Shown in pieces: positions 33,847 to 42,254 of a DNA stretch of 64,000 nucleotides. The notes under the pieces were generated by a model. That model had not been told where the DNA came from and did not search any database. It saw nothing but the letters and a program-made list of their open reading frames with translations. Source of the DNA: SG8-41 sp035649495 (GTDB lineage: Bacteria > Pseudomonadota > Gammaproteobacteria > Burkholderiales > SG8-41); contig DASRJL010000110.1 in NCBI GenBank assembly GCA_035649495.1, positions 65,090 to 129,089 of the forward strand, given 5' to 3'. How positions within the stretch are numbered: the stretch's first letter is position 1; the number at the start of each line of letters is the position of its first letter. The translations under genes were made by a program, and so were the position numbers.

Positions 33847-34886
33847 GGCGCCGTTTCCCTGCCATAGTGGCGCTTCCAGGCGTACCGGGCATGAACTGGA
33901 GCGCGTGCGCGTGCCTGATCGGAGCAGCCCTGGTTTCCGGGGCTGCGTATGCCGCCCCGGCCGCGCCAGCGAAGGCCGACGACTACCCTTCGCGCCCGGT
34001 CCGCTACATGGTGCCGTTCGCGCCGGGCGGCGCGGCGGATTTCGTCGCCCGCCTCATGCAGCCCCGGCTGTCTGAATTTCTCGGCCAGCAGGTGGTGATC
34101 GACAACCGCGCCGGCGCAGCCGGCAATGTCGGCATGGAAGTCGTGGCGCGGTCGAGCCCGGACGGGTACACGATCATGCTGGGCAGCGTGGGCCTCGTCG
34201 CGATCAACCCGGTCGTATTTCCGAAATTCCCGGTGATCCCGCTTCGCGATTTCATAGGTATCATGCAGATTACCGATGTGCCGGGCGCGCTGGTGGTGCA
34301 CCCCTCGGTCCCGGTGAAGTCGGCGAGCGAGTTCGTCGCCTATCTCAAGGCGAATCCGGGCAAGCTGAACTACGGCTCGCCGGGCGCGGGCAGCGCCAAC
34401 CGGCTGGAAATGGAGATGTTCCGCATCATCACCGGCACGCAGATGACCCACGTGCCGTACAAGGGCGGGGCCGGCCAGGCGGTCACGGCGCTCTTGGGCA
34501 ACGAAGTGCAGACGATGTTCGTGACGTTCACGTCGGTGGTGAGCTTCGTCAAGCAGGGACGGCTGCGCATGCTGGGCGTGGTATCGCCGGAGCGCAACCC
34601 GGTGCTGCCGGACGTCCCGGCGATGCCGGAGCTGGGATTCCCGAAGCTGACGAGCGGGACCTGGCAGGGCCTGTTCGTACCCAGTGGCACGCCGGAGCCG
34701 GTGCTGAAAAAGCTGCTCGCCGCGGGCACGCGCACCATGGAACACCCGGAGGTGGTGAAGCGCCTCGCCGAGAGCGGCGCGCGCGTCGTCATCAGCAAGT
34801 CACCCGCAGCTTTCAGGGAGTACTGGAAGTCCGAATACGAGCGATTCGCGAAAGTGGTCAGGGACGCTAAGATAGAAACAGAATGA
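33843..34886 (+). CDS. Bug/TctC-family binding protein
   Basis: A 347-residue Bug protein whose start overlaps the preceding Bug stop. The N-terminus is longer than usual: a second Met (MNWSACACLIGAALVSGAAYA) looks like the real signal peptide, so translation may begin about 17 codons in. The mature start is DYPSRPVRYMVPFAPGGAAD, and the loop is NYGSPGAGSANRL. Like its neighbour it keeps the GNEVQTMFVTF strand. It is translationally coupled to the upstream Bug gene and followed 22 bases later by the M24 gene. Confidence 0.92.
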   Translation: MRRRFPAIVALPGVPGMNWSACACLIGAALVSGAAYAAPAAPAKADDYPSRPVRYMVPFAPGGAADFVARLMQPRLSEFLGQQVVIDNRAGAAGNVGMEVVARSSPDGYTIMLGSVGLVAINPVVFPKFPVIPLRDFIGIMQITDVPGALVVHPSVPVKSASEFVAYLKANPGKLNYGSPGAGSANRLEMEMFRIITGTQMTHVPYKGGAGQAVTALLGNEVQTMFVTFTSVVSFVKQGRLRMLGVVSPERNPVLPDVPAMPELGFPKLTSGTWQGLFVPSGTPEPVLKKLLAAGTRTMEHPEVVKRLAESGARVVISKSPAAFREYWKSEYERFAKVVRDAKIETE

Positions 34887-34908
34887 AATTACCCACACGG
34901 AGATAAAG

Positions 34909-36177
34909 ATGGCGAACTTCGGCATTGCAGGTCTGGACTGGCAGCAGCGGGTCAACTGGGAGCGGCTGCGCAACTACCGCCTGGAGCGGGCGCGCGAGCG
35001 GATGAAGGCGCATGGCCTGGGCGCGCTGCTGCTCATGTACGACGAGAACGTACGCTACGTGACCGGGACGCTCACGCCGGGCTGGAACCGCCTGAAGCCC
35101 GGGCTGCGCTACGCCATGCTGTGCGGCGACGACAAGCCGGTCCTGTTCGAGCAGGGCGACCTGGGCTTCCAGATCGAGCGCCATTCACCGTGGATCCCCA
35201 AGGAAAACGTGCGCTATTCCTACGCCTGGATCAAGGGAGCGGCAGGTCCCGCCTCCAGCCAGCAGGTGAAGAAATTCACCAACGCGGTAAAGCAGGAAAT
35301 GAAGAAATCCGGTGTCGAGGGCGCCAAGCTCGGCGTGGATTTCATCGACATCAACATGCTGAAGGTGTTCGCGGACGAGAAGATCGACTGGACCGACGGC
35401 ATGACGGCGATGATGGAGGCGCGCGCGGTCAAGAACGTCGACGAGCAGGAATGCCTGCGCATGGTCGGCGCGATCGGCGACGGAGCTCATTGGGAGTTCA
35501 TGAAGGCGCTCAAGCCGGGCATCACCGAGAACAAGCTGACGGCGCACATCATGGAGTATCTTTACTCCATCCCGGGCATGGAAGACGTCGAGGACGTGAT
35601 CGTGTCCTCCGGCCCGAACACATGGCCGAACTGGCGCAATTTCTCCGACCGCATCGTCAAGCCGGGCGACATCGTGTTCATGGATCTCGCCGCGCTCACG
35701 TGGAACGGCTACAAGTCGTGCTACTACCGCACCTATTGCGCCGGCAAGGAGCCGACCAAGGACCAGAAAGAGGTATACGCAACGGCATTGAAGTGGCTCT
35801 ACGACTCCATCAAGGCGGTCAAGGTAGGCGCCACGACCAAGGAAATCGCGGAGAAGTGGCCGTCGGCTAAGGACGCCTGGGGCTACGCCGAGGAAGACCA
35901 GGCCGCCGCCAACCTGTGGGGCCACGGGCTGGGGCTCGCCCAGTACGACCAGCCGGTCATCTCGCGCATCTGGTCGCTCGATCACCCGATCGAGATCAAG
36001 GAGGGCATGGTGTTCGCGCTCGAAACGCAGCACGGCAGGAAGTTCGAGTGGGGCGTACGCATCGAGGAGATGCTGATCGTGCACAAGGACAAGGTGGAGA
36101 TCATCTCCAACTTCCCGGTCGAGCAGATCACCGTCGTCGATCCGATGCCGGGGTATTCGAGCCTCGCGGGGCGATAA
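34909..36177 (+). CDS. M24 (creatinase/aminopeptidase P-fold) hydrolase with altered metal site
   Basis: A 422-residue pita-bread-fold protein with an N-terminal creatinase-like domain (about 1-170) and a catalytic domain. Of the five M24 metal ligands, the first Asp (FMDLAAL), the His (WGHGLGL), the first Glu (FALETQHG) and the second Glu (RIEEMLIV) are recognisable. The second Asp, normally in a GYxSD motif, is replaced by Cys (NGYKSCYY). This suggests a metal-independent, creatinase-like or modified mono-metal enzyme acting on a C-N or related bond. No signal peptide is present. It has an AGATAAAG ribosome-binding region and lies within the catabolic cluster. Confidence 0.88.
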   Translation: MANFGIAGLDWQQRVNWERLRNYRLERARERMKAHGLGALLLMYDENVRYVTGTLTPGWNRLKPGLRYAMLCGDDKPVLFEQGDLGFQIERHSPWIPKENVRYSYAWIKGAAGPASSQQVKKFTNAVKQEMKKSGVEGAKLGVDFIDINMLKVFADEKIDWTDGMTAMMEARAVKNVDEQECLRMVGAIGDGAHWEFMKALKPGITENKLTAHIMEYLYSIPGMEDVEDVIVSSGPNTWPNWRNFSDRIVKPGDIVFMDLAALTWNGYKSCYYRTYCAGKEPTKDQKEVYATALKWLYDSIKAVKVGATTKEIAEKWPSAKDAWGYAEEDQAAANLWGHGLGLAQYDQPVISRIWSLDHPIEIKEGMVFALETQHGRKFEWGVRIEEMLIVHKDKVEIISNFPVEQITVVDPMPGYSSLAGR

Positions 36178-36189
36178 GCTGATCCCTCG

Positions 36190-37479
36190 ATGAGTCATCA
36201 CGTAGTTCCACTTTCCGCGCCGGAAGCGGCGGACGCCGCCCGCGTCGGTCCCAAGGCGGCGAACCTCGCGGCGCTGGGGCGGGCGGGGCTGCCGATCCCG
36301 GACGGGTTCTGCCTGGAGGCGGACGCCTATCGCCATCAGATAGCCGCGCTCGGGCTGGCGGAAACTGCGCGCAACGTCTTCGCCGTCGAGGGATTCCAGG
36401 CCAGGCGTCACGCGCTCGACATGAAGTTGAAGCTGATGGACGAGCCGGTGGCGCCGCACTTGAAGGACTCCCTGCTCGCCGCGCGGTCGGCTCTCATGGA
36501 GCGGAATCCCGACGCACCCGTGGTGGTGCGCTCCTCCGCCCTCGTGGAGGATCGAAAGGGCTCCAGCTTCGCGGGGCAGTTCGAGAGCTACCTGCAGCTG
36601 GACGGGGAAGACGAGTTCCTCACCGCCGTGCGCGCCTGCTGGGCGGCGTTGTGGTCTACCCGCGCCCTGCGCTATATGGCCACGCACGATCTCGATCCCG
36701 CCGATACGGCCATGGCGGTGCTGGTGCAGCCCCTCGTCGCCGCCAGGACCGCGGGCGGCGCGCTCTCCCGCACTTCGGAGAACGAAGTACTCATCAATGC
36801 CACCTGGGGCCTCGGCTCGTCGATCGCCCAGGGCGAGGTGGCGCCCGACCGCTACGTGCTGTCCCGTAACGGAACGATGCGCGAGGCCGTCACGGGCTTC
36901 AAGCAGTTGACGCATGCCGCAAGCTGCGCCCACCTGCGCAAGCCGGCCCCTGCCCGTCCGCGCGCGGGCGCGCCCTGCCTCACCGTGGCGCAGGCTGCCG
37001 AGTTGAGCGTCCTGGTGCAGCGCGCCGAAACGATGATGGGCATGCCGGTCGAGGTGGAATGGGCAATGGACGACGCCGGATTCAAGCTGCTGCAGGCGCG
37101 GCCACTCGCCCTCCAGCCCGCTCCCGTGGTCGACGAGCAGTGGCGCCGGCATCCCCGTATCAACGGCCAGCCCGCGGGCGTGGGCTGGGCCACCGGGCGC
37201 GCCTGCGTGGTGAACTGCGAATGCGAGTTGATTCGCGTCGCGCCCGGCGACGTGCTCGTGACCCGGATGGCCGGTCCGGCGCTCTCCCAGATCCTCCAGC
37301 GCGTCGCTGGCGTGGTGGCGGAACTGGGCGGCAGCACCTCCCACCTCGCCTCCCTCGCGCGCGAGCGCGGCATACCCATGGTGCTGGGCGCGTTCGATGC
37401 CACGCACCGTATACCGGATGGGTCGCTGGTGGCAGTGGATGGGGTCGCGGGCGTCGTTCGCTGGCAGGCAGCGACCTAG
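36190..37479 (+). CDS. Compact PEP/pyruvate-dikinase-like protein (ATP-grasp plus phosphohistidine domain)
   Basis: A 429-residue cytoplasmic protein. The N-terminal part (about 1-300) is the PEP synthase-type ATP-grasp: GPKAANLAALGRAGLPIPDG, VVVRSSALVEDRKGSSFAGQ and ending LLQARPLAL. The C-terminal part (about 325-420) is the swivelling phosphohistidine domain with GGSTSHLASLARERGIP, where the His is the expected phosphate carrier. The PEP/pyruvate TIM barrel and the substrate domain of rifampicin phosphotransferases are missing. It therefore looks like a minimal dikinase module needing a partner or a different acceptor. It follows the M24 gene by 12 bases. Confidence 0.85.
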   Translation: MSHHVVPLSAPEAADAARVGPKAANLAALGRAGLPIPDGFCLEADAYRHQIAALGLAETARNVFAVEGFQARRHALDMKLKLMDEPVAPHLKDSLLAARSALMERNPDAPVVVRSSALVEDRKGSSFAGQFESYLQLDGEDEFLTAVRACWAALWSTRALRYMATHDLDPADTAMAVLVQPLVAARTAGGALSRTSENEVLINATWGLGSSIAQGEVAPDRYVLSRNGTMREAVTGFKQLTHAASCAHLRKPAPARPRAGAPCLTVAQAAELSVLVQRAETMMGMPVEVEWAMDDAGFKLLQARPLALQPAPVVDEQWRRHPRINGQPAGVGWATGRACVVNCECELIRVAPGDVLVTRMAGPALSQILQRVAGVVAELGGSTSHLASLARERGIPMVLGAFDATHRIPDGSLVAVDGVAGVVRWQAAT

Positions 37480-37495
37480 AGACTAAGGAACGACA

Positions 37496-38479
37496 GTGAC
37501 GCGACCAAAGATCTACATCACCCAGCCCGTCGCCGCCAGCGCGATCGAGCGCCTGCGTGCCATCGCCGATGTCGAGGTCAATCCCGACACGCTGCACAAG
37601 GTCACCAAGGACGAGCTGCTGGCGAGAATACCGCAGCTCGATATCCTGTACTGCCTGCTCCACGACAGGATAGACCGCGACATCATCGCGGCGGGAACGC
37701 GCCTGCGCATGATCGCGTCCATGAAGATCACGCCCTCCGACATCGACGTCGACGCAGCGACGGCGCGGCGCCTGCCGGTGACGGTGATCGCGCCCATCGT
37801 GACCGAGGCGACCGCGGACATACACTTCGCGCTGATCCTCGCCGTCGCCCGGCGCGTCGTCGAGGGCGACCAGCTGGTGCGCGCGGGCGTATTTCCCGGA
37901 GCGCAGTCGGCGCACCTCCTGGGATCGTGGGTACACGGCAGGACGATAGGCCTCATCGGGGGAGGCGGAAGGATAGGCAAGGCTGTGGCGAAGCGGGCGC
38001 AGGGCTTCTCCATGCGCACCATTTACTGGACGCCGCGCCGCAAGCCCGAAGCCGAGGAACGCACCGCCGGCCTGACTTACGTGCCCTACGATCAGCTGCT
38101 GGCCGAGTCCGACTTCGTCTCCGTGCACGCCCCGCTCAACGCGGAGACGCGCCACCTGGTCGGCGAGCGCGAGCTGCGTCTCATGAAGCCCACCGCCTAC
38201 CTCGTCAACAGCGCGCGCGGCCCGGTGGTGGACGAAAAGGCCCTGGTTCGCGCCCTCAAGGAGCGCCGTATCGCCGGCGCGGGACTCGACGTCTACGAGA
38301 ACGAGCCGCTGGTCGAGCCCGAGCTGCTCGCCATGAAGAACGTCGTGCTCACCCCGCACCTCGGCAGCGCCGTGACGGAGCTCCGGGAGTCCATGGCCAA
38401 CGTCGTCGTGGACAACATCGTGGCGGTGCTGGAGGGCCGCCAGCCGCCGAATTGCTGGAACGTGGAAATCTACAAGTGA
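37496..38479 (+). CDS. D-2-hydroxyacid dehydrogenase 1
   Basis: A 327-residue member of the D-isomer 2-hydroxyacid dehydrogenase family. The nucleotide motif is LIGGGGRIGKAVAKRA. The catalytic Arg is in NSARGPVVDEKAL, the Glu is in YENEPLVEPEL, and the catalytic His is in TPHLGSAVTELRESM. It could act as glyoxylate, hydroxypyruvate or other 2-ketoacid reductase. The start is GTG. The TGA stop falls inside a heptamer repeat (GTGACTC). Paired with a second family member just downstream. Confidence 0.9.
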   Translation: MTRPKIYITQPVAASAIERLRAIADVEVNPDTLHKVTKDELLARIPQLDILYCLLHDRIDRDIIAAGTRLRMIASMKITPSDIDVDAATARRLPVTVIAPIVTEATADIHFALILAVARRVVEGDQLVRAGVFPGAQSAHLLGSWVHGRTIGLIGGGGRIGKAVAKRAQGFSMRTIYWTPRRKPEAEERTAGLTYVPYDQLLAESDFVSVHAPLNAETRHLVGERELRLMKPTAYLVNSARGPVVDEKALVRALKERRIAGAGLDVYENEPLVEPELLAMKNVVLTPHLGSAVTELRESMANVVVDNIVAVLEGRQPPNCWNVEIYK

Positions 38480-38548
38480 CTCGTGACCGGTGACCCGTGA
38501 CTGGTGCCGCGCTGGCATCAGACGAGTCACGTGTCACGAGTCACGCTT
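38476..38548 (+). terminator. Inverted heptamer repeats forming a strong hairpin between two dehydrogenases
   Basis: The left arm has four heptamers of type GTGACNN (38476-38503), including the stop codon of the upstream gene. The right arm (38523-38545) is the reverse complement type. GTGACTCGTGAC at 38476-38487 pairs perfectly over 12 bp with GTCACGAGTCAC at 38533-38544. GCTTTT follows, so the structure could act as an intrinsic terminator or attenuator between the two genes. Confidence 0.6.
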
Positions 38549-38563
38549 TTGGGGATAATGAAG

Positions 38564-39553
38564 ATGGCTGACAAAGCGAAAGTCGTGCTTACTGACTACG
38601 TCTGGGAATCCCTGGAGGTCGAGAAGAAAACGCTGGCCGGTATCGCCGAGCTGGTGCCTCTCCAGACGAAAAAGCCCGAGGAGTTTCTGGGCGAAGCCGC
38701 GGATTGCGACGCGCTGCTCAATACCTACACCGGTCCCATCACTGCCGAGATCATGGCGAAGATGCCGAAGTGCCGGATCATCGCCCGCTACGGCATCGGC
38801 GTGGACACCATAGACCTGGATGCCGCCACGGCCGCCGGCATCATCGTCACCAACAATCCGACCTATTGCATCGAGGAAGTAGCCGAGCACACCATGGCGC
38901 TGCTCCTCGCCTGCGCGCGCAAGGTCGCCTTCTACGACCGCCAGGTGCGCGCCGGGACCTGGGCCGTGCCGCCCGGCAAGCCGCTCTTCCGCCTCGACGG
39001 CAGCACGCTCGGATTGGTCGGCTTCGGCAACATCGCCCGGCAGGTCGCGGTGCGGGCGGCCGCGTTCGGCATGAAGGTTCTCTACGCCGACCCGTTCGTC
39101 AAGGAAGGGCAGTTCAGCGAGCCCGGACGGAAGGTCGAATTGAACGAGCTCTACGAGAGCTCGGATTTCGTGTCCACGCACCCGCCGCTCACGCCGCAGA
39201 CGCGCGGGATGGTGAACGACGACGCGCTGTCGCGGATGAAGCCGACCGCGTTCCTGATCAATTGCTCCCGCGGCCCTATCGTGGACACCGAGGCGCTGGT
39301 GCGGGCGCTGGACGCGAAGAAGATCGCGGGCTGCGCCCTCGATACGACCGATCCGGAGCCCCTGCCGAACCCTCATCCCCTGCGGGCGCGGGAGAACGTC
39401 GTCATCAATCCCCACGTCGCGTGGTACAGCGAGAAGGCCATGCTCGGCCTGCAGGCAGGCGCGCCCGGCGAGGTGCGGCGGGTGCTCCGCGGTGAGTGGC
39501 CGATAAACGTGGTCAATCGGGCGGTGAAGGGCAAGAACCGGGCGGGACTGTGA
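38564..39553 (+). CDS. D-2-hydroxyacid dehydrogenase 2 (CtBP-like)
   Basis: A 329-residue dehydrogenase. The nucleotide motif is LVGFGNIARQVAVRA, the catalytic Arg is in NCSRGPIVDTEALV, and the catalytic His is in NPHVAWYSEKAM, the form seen in C-terminal-binding-protein-like bacterial enzymes. It is not a close duplicate of the previous gene. Translation is taken from ATG at 38564, with GGGG at about nine bases upstream; an ATG six bases earlier is also possible. The upstream in-frame extension would translate the repeat and was rejected. Confidence 0.9.
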   Translation: MADKAKVVLTDYVWESLEVEKKTLAGIAELVPLQTKKPEEFLGEAADCDALLNTYTGPITAEIMAKMPKCRIIARYGIGVDTIDLDAATAAGIIVTNNPTYCIEEVAEHTMALLLACARKVAFYDRQVRAGTWAVPPGKPLFRLDGSTLGLVGFGNIARQVAVRAAAFGMKVLYADPFVKEGQFSEPGRKVELNELYESSDFVSTHPPLTPQTRGMVNDDALSRMKPTAFLINCSRGPIVDTEALVRALDAKKIAGCALDTTDPEPLPNPHPLRARENVVINPHVAWYSEKAMLGLQAGAPGEVRRVLRGEWPINVVNRAVKGKNRAGL

Positions 39554-39680
39554 AGCGTGACCGGGCGCGTCGAGACGCGGAGCAGGGGCCCCGGTTTCCG
39601 GGGATGCGACCGTCGATGACGCGCGGGGCGGCCGACATGATTGGAATGGAATGTCTGATGTCCGATCAGAGGCCGCCGTC

Positions 39681-39703
39681 CAGTGACCAGCAACCAGTGA
39701 CGG
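39681..39703. repeat. 7-bp tandem repeat (CAGTGAC)
   Basis: Three heptamer units, CAGTGAC, CAGCAAC, CAGTGAC, lie just before the ATG of the Bug gene at 39711. They belong to the same family as the arrays near 42.2 and 53.4 kb. Confidence 0.65.
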
Positions 39704-39710
39704 ACAAACG

Positions 39711-40679
39711 ATGACGAGAAACCTCCTGATAGTTACGCTGGCAATCGCCACTCTTGCCTCGATGGTTGTGTCGGCGGCGGAGAATTTCCCGGGCCGGCCG
39801 GTGCGCATGGTGGTGCCGTTTCCGCCGGGCTCGGCGAGCGACTTTCTCGCGCGAGTGCTCGGGCAGAAGCTGGGCGAAACCTGGGGTCAGCAGGTCGTGG
39901 TGGACAACCGCCCGGGCGCCGGCGGATTGATAGGCGGCACGGTAGTCGCGCGGTCGAACCCGGACGGCTACACGATCGCGCTGATCGGCCAGCCGCACCT
40001 CACCGCAGCGCTGCTCGCCAAGGACCCGCCGTGGGACCCGTTCAAGGACTTCGCCCATATCGGCATGGTGGCGACCATGCCCAACGTCGTGACGGTCGGT
40101 CCCGGCTTGCCCGTCACCAGCGTCGCCGAGCTGATCACGCAGGTCAAGGCGAAGCCCGGCTACTACAACTTCGGGTCGGCCGGCATCGGCAGCTCGTCGC
40201 ATCTGGCGGCCGAAATGTTCAATGCCGCGGCGGGGCTCAAGGCCGTGCATATCCCCTTCAAGCTGATCGGGGACATCTTCGCGGAAATGTACGGGGGCCG
40301 GCTCCATTACTACCTCTTCCCCGTCCCGGCCGCGATGCCGGCGCTCAAGGACGGGAAGCTGAAGGCGCTGGCCGTGGGCGGTCGCGCACGCGCTCCCGCC
40401 CTGCCCGGCGTACCGACGCTGACCGAGTCGGCGCTGCCCGGCTTCACCTCCGAAACCTATTTCGGCCTCCTCGGTCCCGCGGCACTGCCGAAAAACCTGA
40501 TCGCGCAGATCAATGCCGTCGCCGTGAAGCTCCTGAGGACCGAGGACGTGAAGAACCGCTACCTGCAGCAGGGCGCGGAATCCACCCCGGGCACGCCCGA
40601 CGAATTTCTCAAGGTCCAGCGCGCGGAATTCCAGCGGGTGGCGAAGATCGTGAAAGAGATAGGGATCAAGCCCCAGTAA
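39711..40679 (+). CDS. Bug/TctC-family binding protein
   Basis: A 322-residue exported receptor with a signal peptide (cleavage near VSAA-EN). The mature start FPGRPVRMVVPFPPGSASDF, DNRPGAGGLIGGT and the FGSAGIGSSSHLAAE loop are typical of Bug proteins. The ligand loop differs from the two cluster members upstream (SHLAAEMFN rather than ANRLEME), so the ligand is likely to differ. It is followed by a repeat-rich gap of 200 bases and a third Gfo/Idh/MocA gene. Confidence 0.93.
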   Translation: MTRNLLIVTLAIATLASMVVSAAENFPGRPVRMVVPFPPGSASDFLARVLGQKLGETWGQQVVVDNRPGAGGLIGGTVVARSNPDGYTIALIGQPHLTAALLAKDPPWDPFKDFAHIGMVATMPNVVTVGPGLPVTSVAELITQVKAKPGYYNFGSAGIGSSSHLAAEMFNAAAGLKAVHIPFKLIGDIFAEMYGGRLHYYLFPVPAAMPALKDGKLKALAVGGRARAPALPGVPTLTESALPGFTSETYFGLLGPAALPKNLIAQINAVAVKLLRTEDVKNRYLQQGAESTPGTPDEFLKVQRAEFQRVAKIVKEIGIKPQ

Positions 40680-40689
40680 TGGAACGGCG

Positions 40690-40865
40690 GTGCAGATACG
40701 ACGAGGCAATACGGCGAGGCAGATACGGCGGAAGCAATACCGTTGCCTGAATGCGATGCACGTGATGTCGGCCAGTCCATTCGATGCCTGAGCTGAGTTG
40801 CCACGACCGCTCTCTCTGAACCGCCTTACCCGAATCGCCCTATCTGGAATCGCCTTATCTGACCC
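40690..40865. repeat. Interspersed inverted repeats (AGATACGGCG / CGCCTTATCT) in a 200-base gap
   Basis: The left part (40690-40740) has repeated CGAGGCAATACGGCG-like and AGATACGGCG-like units. The right part (about 40817-40862) has the opposite orientation: CCGCCTTACC, CGCCCTATCT and CGCCTTATCT separated by GGAAT or CGAAT. No coding region is supported between the Bug gene and the following dehydrogenase. Confidence 0.6.
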
Positions 40866-40880
40866 GCTTTTCGAGGAAAT

Positions 40881-41849
40881 ATGATCAACGCTGCACTCAT
40901 AGGCTTGGGCTGGTGGGGCAAGAACCACCTCACCGCGGCGCAGGGGAAGAGCGCCAGGCTGCGCTTCGTCCACGGCGTCAGCAAGGAGATCGACGCCGCG
41001 CTGCCGCTCGCGGAGGCGCACGGCTTCACGCTCTCCGACGATCTCGAACGCGCGCTGGCGGATCCACGCGTGCAGGCGGTGGTCCTGGCGACGCCGCATT
41101 CGCTGCACACCGACCAGATCGTGCGCGTGGCGCAGGCCGGCAAGCCCGTCTTCTGCGAGAAGCCTTTCGCGCTCAAGCGCGCCGACGCGGAGCGCTCGGT
41201 GGCCGCTTGCGCGAAGGCCGGGATCGCGCTCGGCGTCGGCACGAACAAGCGTTTCTGGCCTTCCATGGTCGAGCTGCGGCGCGTGGTCGCGAGCGGCGCG
41301 CTCGGGCGCATCATGCTGATCGAGGGGCACTACAGCAACGAGAATTCGGGCATGCACTTTTCCGCATGGCGCGACTCGCCGGACGAGTCCCCGGGCGGCG
41401 GCATGACCGGCACCGGCATACACCTCCTCGACGCGTTCGTGAGCATCGGCGGCCCGGTGGCGGAGGTGAACGCGCGGCTCACGACGCACCGGCCTGGTGC
41501 CGATCCTCGCGATACGATAGGCGTCAACTTCGAGTTCGCGAGCGGCCTGACCGGCTACTTCGGCGCCGTGCGCGCCTCGCCCATCTACTGGCGCGTGCAC
41601 GTGTTCGGGGACGAAGGCTCCGCCGAAGCGCTGGGCGAGACGCAGGTCGTGCTGCGCTCGCGCGGCGGGAAGACCGAGGTGCGGGACTTTCCGAAGGTGG
41701 ACTCGATACTCGCCGAGCTGGAAGCCTTTGCCGATGCCGTCGAAGGGCGCGCGCCCTACCCCATCAGCCCGAAAGAGATCGTGGACGTGGTGGCGGCGTT
41801 CGAGGGGATTATCAAGTCGATGGCGACGAGGAGGCCCGTCGCTATTTAG
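40881..41849 (+). CDS. Gfo/Idh/MocA-family oxidoreductase 3
   Basis: A 322-residue dehydrogenase with an N-terminal Rossmann start (AALIGLGWWGKNH), the EKPFALKRADAERS motif and a substrate domain with the sequence GTGIHLLDAFVSIGG in place of the usual THDxD. It is the most divergent of the three family members in the window. A GAGGAAAT ribosome-binding site precedes the ATG. It ends the plus-strand catabolic cluster and is followed by a bidirectional terminator that also serves pckG. Confidence 0.9.
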   Translation: MINAALIGLGWWGKNHLTAAQGKSARLRFVHGVSKEIDAALPLAEAHGFTLSDDLERALADPRVQAVVLATPHSLHTDQIVRVAQAGKPVFCEKPFALKRADAERSVAACAKAGIALGVGTNKRFWPSMVELRRVVASGALGRIMLIEGHYSNENSGMHFSAWRDSPDESPGGGMTGTGIHLLDAFVSIGGPVAEVNARLTTHRPGADPRDTIGVNFEFASGLTGYFGAVRASPIYWRVHVFGDEGSAEALGETQVVLRSRGGKTEVRDFPKVDSILAELEAFADAVEGRAPYPISPKEIVDVVAAFEGIIKSMATRRPVAI

Positions 41850-41856
41850 TTTTCAC

Positions 41857-42013
41857 CACAGAGGGCACAGAGTTCACGGCGGACGAAACCATTTCCCCTC
41901 TGTGTTCTCAAGGTCTTCGTAGCCGAATGTTTGCTCTGTAGTCGGACCCCAGGGTTGACTACAGAGAACACAGAGTCCGATAACTACACATTGGGTTCTC
42001 TGCGATCTCTGTG
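41857..42013. repeat. CACAGAG inverted repeats in the gap between dehydrogenase 3 and pckG
   Basis: CACAGAG occurs at 41857-41863, 41866-41872 and 41969-41975. Its reverse complement CTCTGTG occurs at 41898-41904 and 42007-42013. The 405-base gap 41850-42254 shows no convincing gene: it holds these repeats, an unassigned stretch 42014-42170, a bidirectional terminator at 42185-42212 and a heptamer array at 42217-42252. Confidence 0.7.
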
Positions 42014-42184
42014 GCCGGTTACTGGGGCTGTCAGCGAATAACGTCGCGCGTGGACGTAACGAGCACGCACGTGCAGCCCGTCTCGCCCATGCGTCACCGT
42101 ATATAACGTCAAACAGGCGGCTCCGGATTGGTTCGCTGGAAAACACCTCCCCCATTTCCGGGGAGTGATGAACAGGCCAAAAAA

Positions 42185-42212
42185 AACGGGCCGAGCGGCC
42201 CGTTCTTTCTTT
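42185..42212. terminator. Bidirectional Rho-independent terminator
   Basis: Perfect 8-bp stem AACGGGCC (42185-42192) with GGCCCGTT (42197-42204), loop GAGC, preceded by a run of A and followed by CTTTCTTTC. It works in both directions: for the plus-strand dehydrogenase cluster and for the minus-strand pckG gene, whose stop is about 50 bases away. Confidence 0.88.
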
Positions 42213-42216
42213 CGAC

Positions 42217-42252
42217 TGGTCCTGGTCACCGGTCACTGGTCACTGGTCACCG
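42217..42252. repeat. 7-bp tandem repeat (CTGGTCA), five units
   Basis: About five units of CTGGTCA (CTGGTCC, TGGTCACC, GGTCACTGGTCACTGGTCAC) lie between the terminator and the stop codon of pckG. It is the reverse-complement orientation of the GTGACCA arrays elsewhere. Confidence 0.75.
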
Positions 42253-42254
42253 CG

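Noticed and set aside
35185..37407. 740-residue open frame on the minus strand
   Set aside because: It is antisense to the M24 and dikinase-like genes, whose protein families are clear on the plus strand. Long antisense frames are expected in DNA of this GC content.
41850..42254. Short frames between dehydrogenase 3 and pckG
   Set aside because: They have no ribosome-binding site or recognisable domain and overlap the CACAGAG repeats and terminator.
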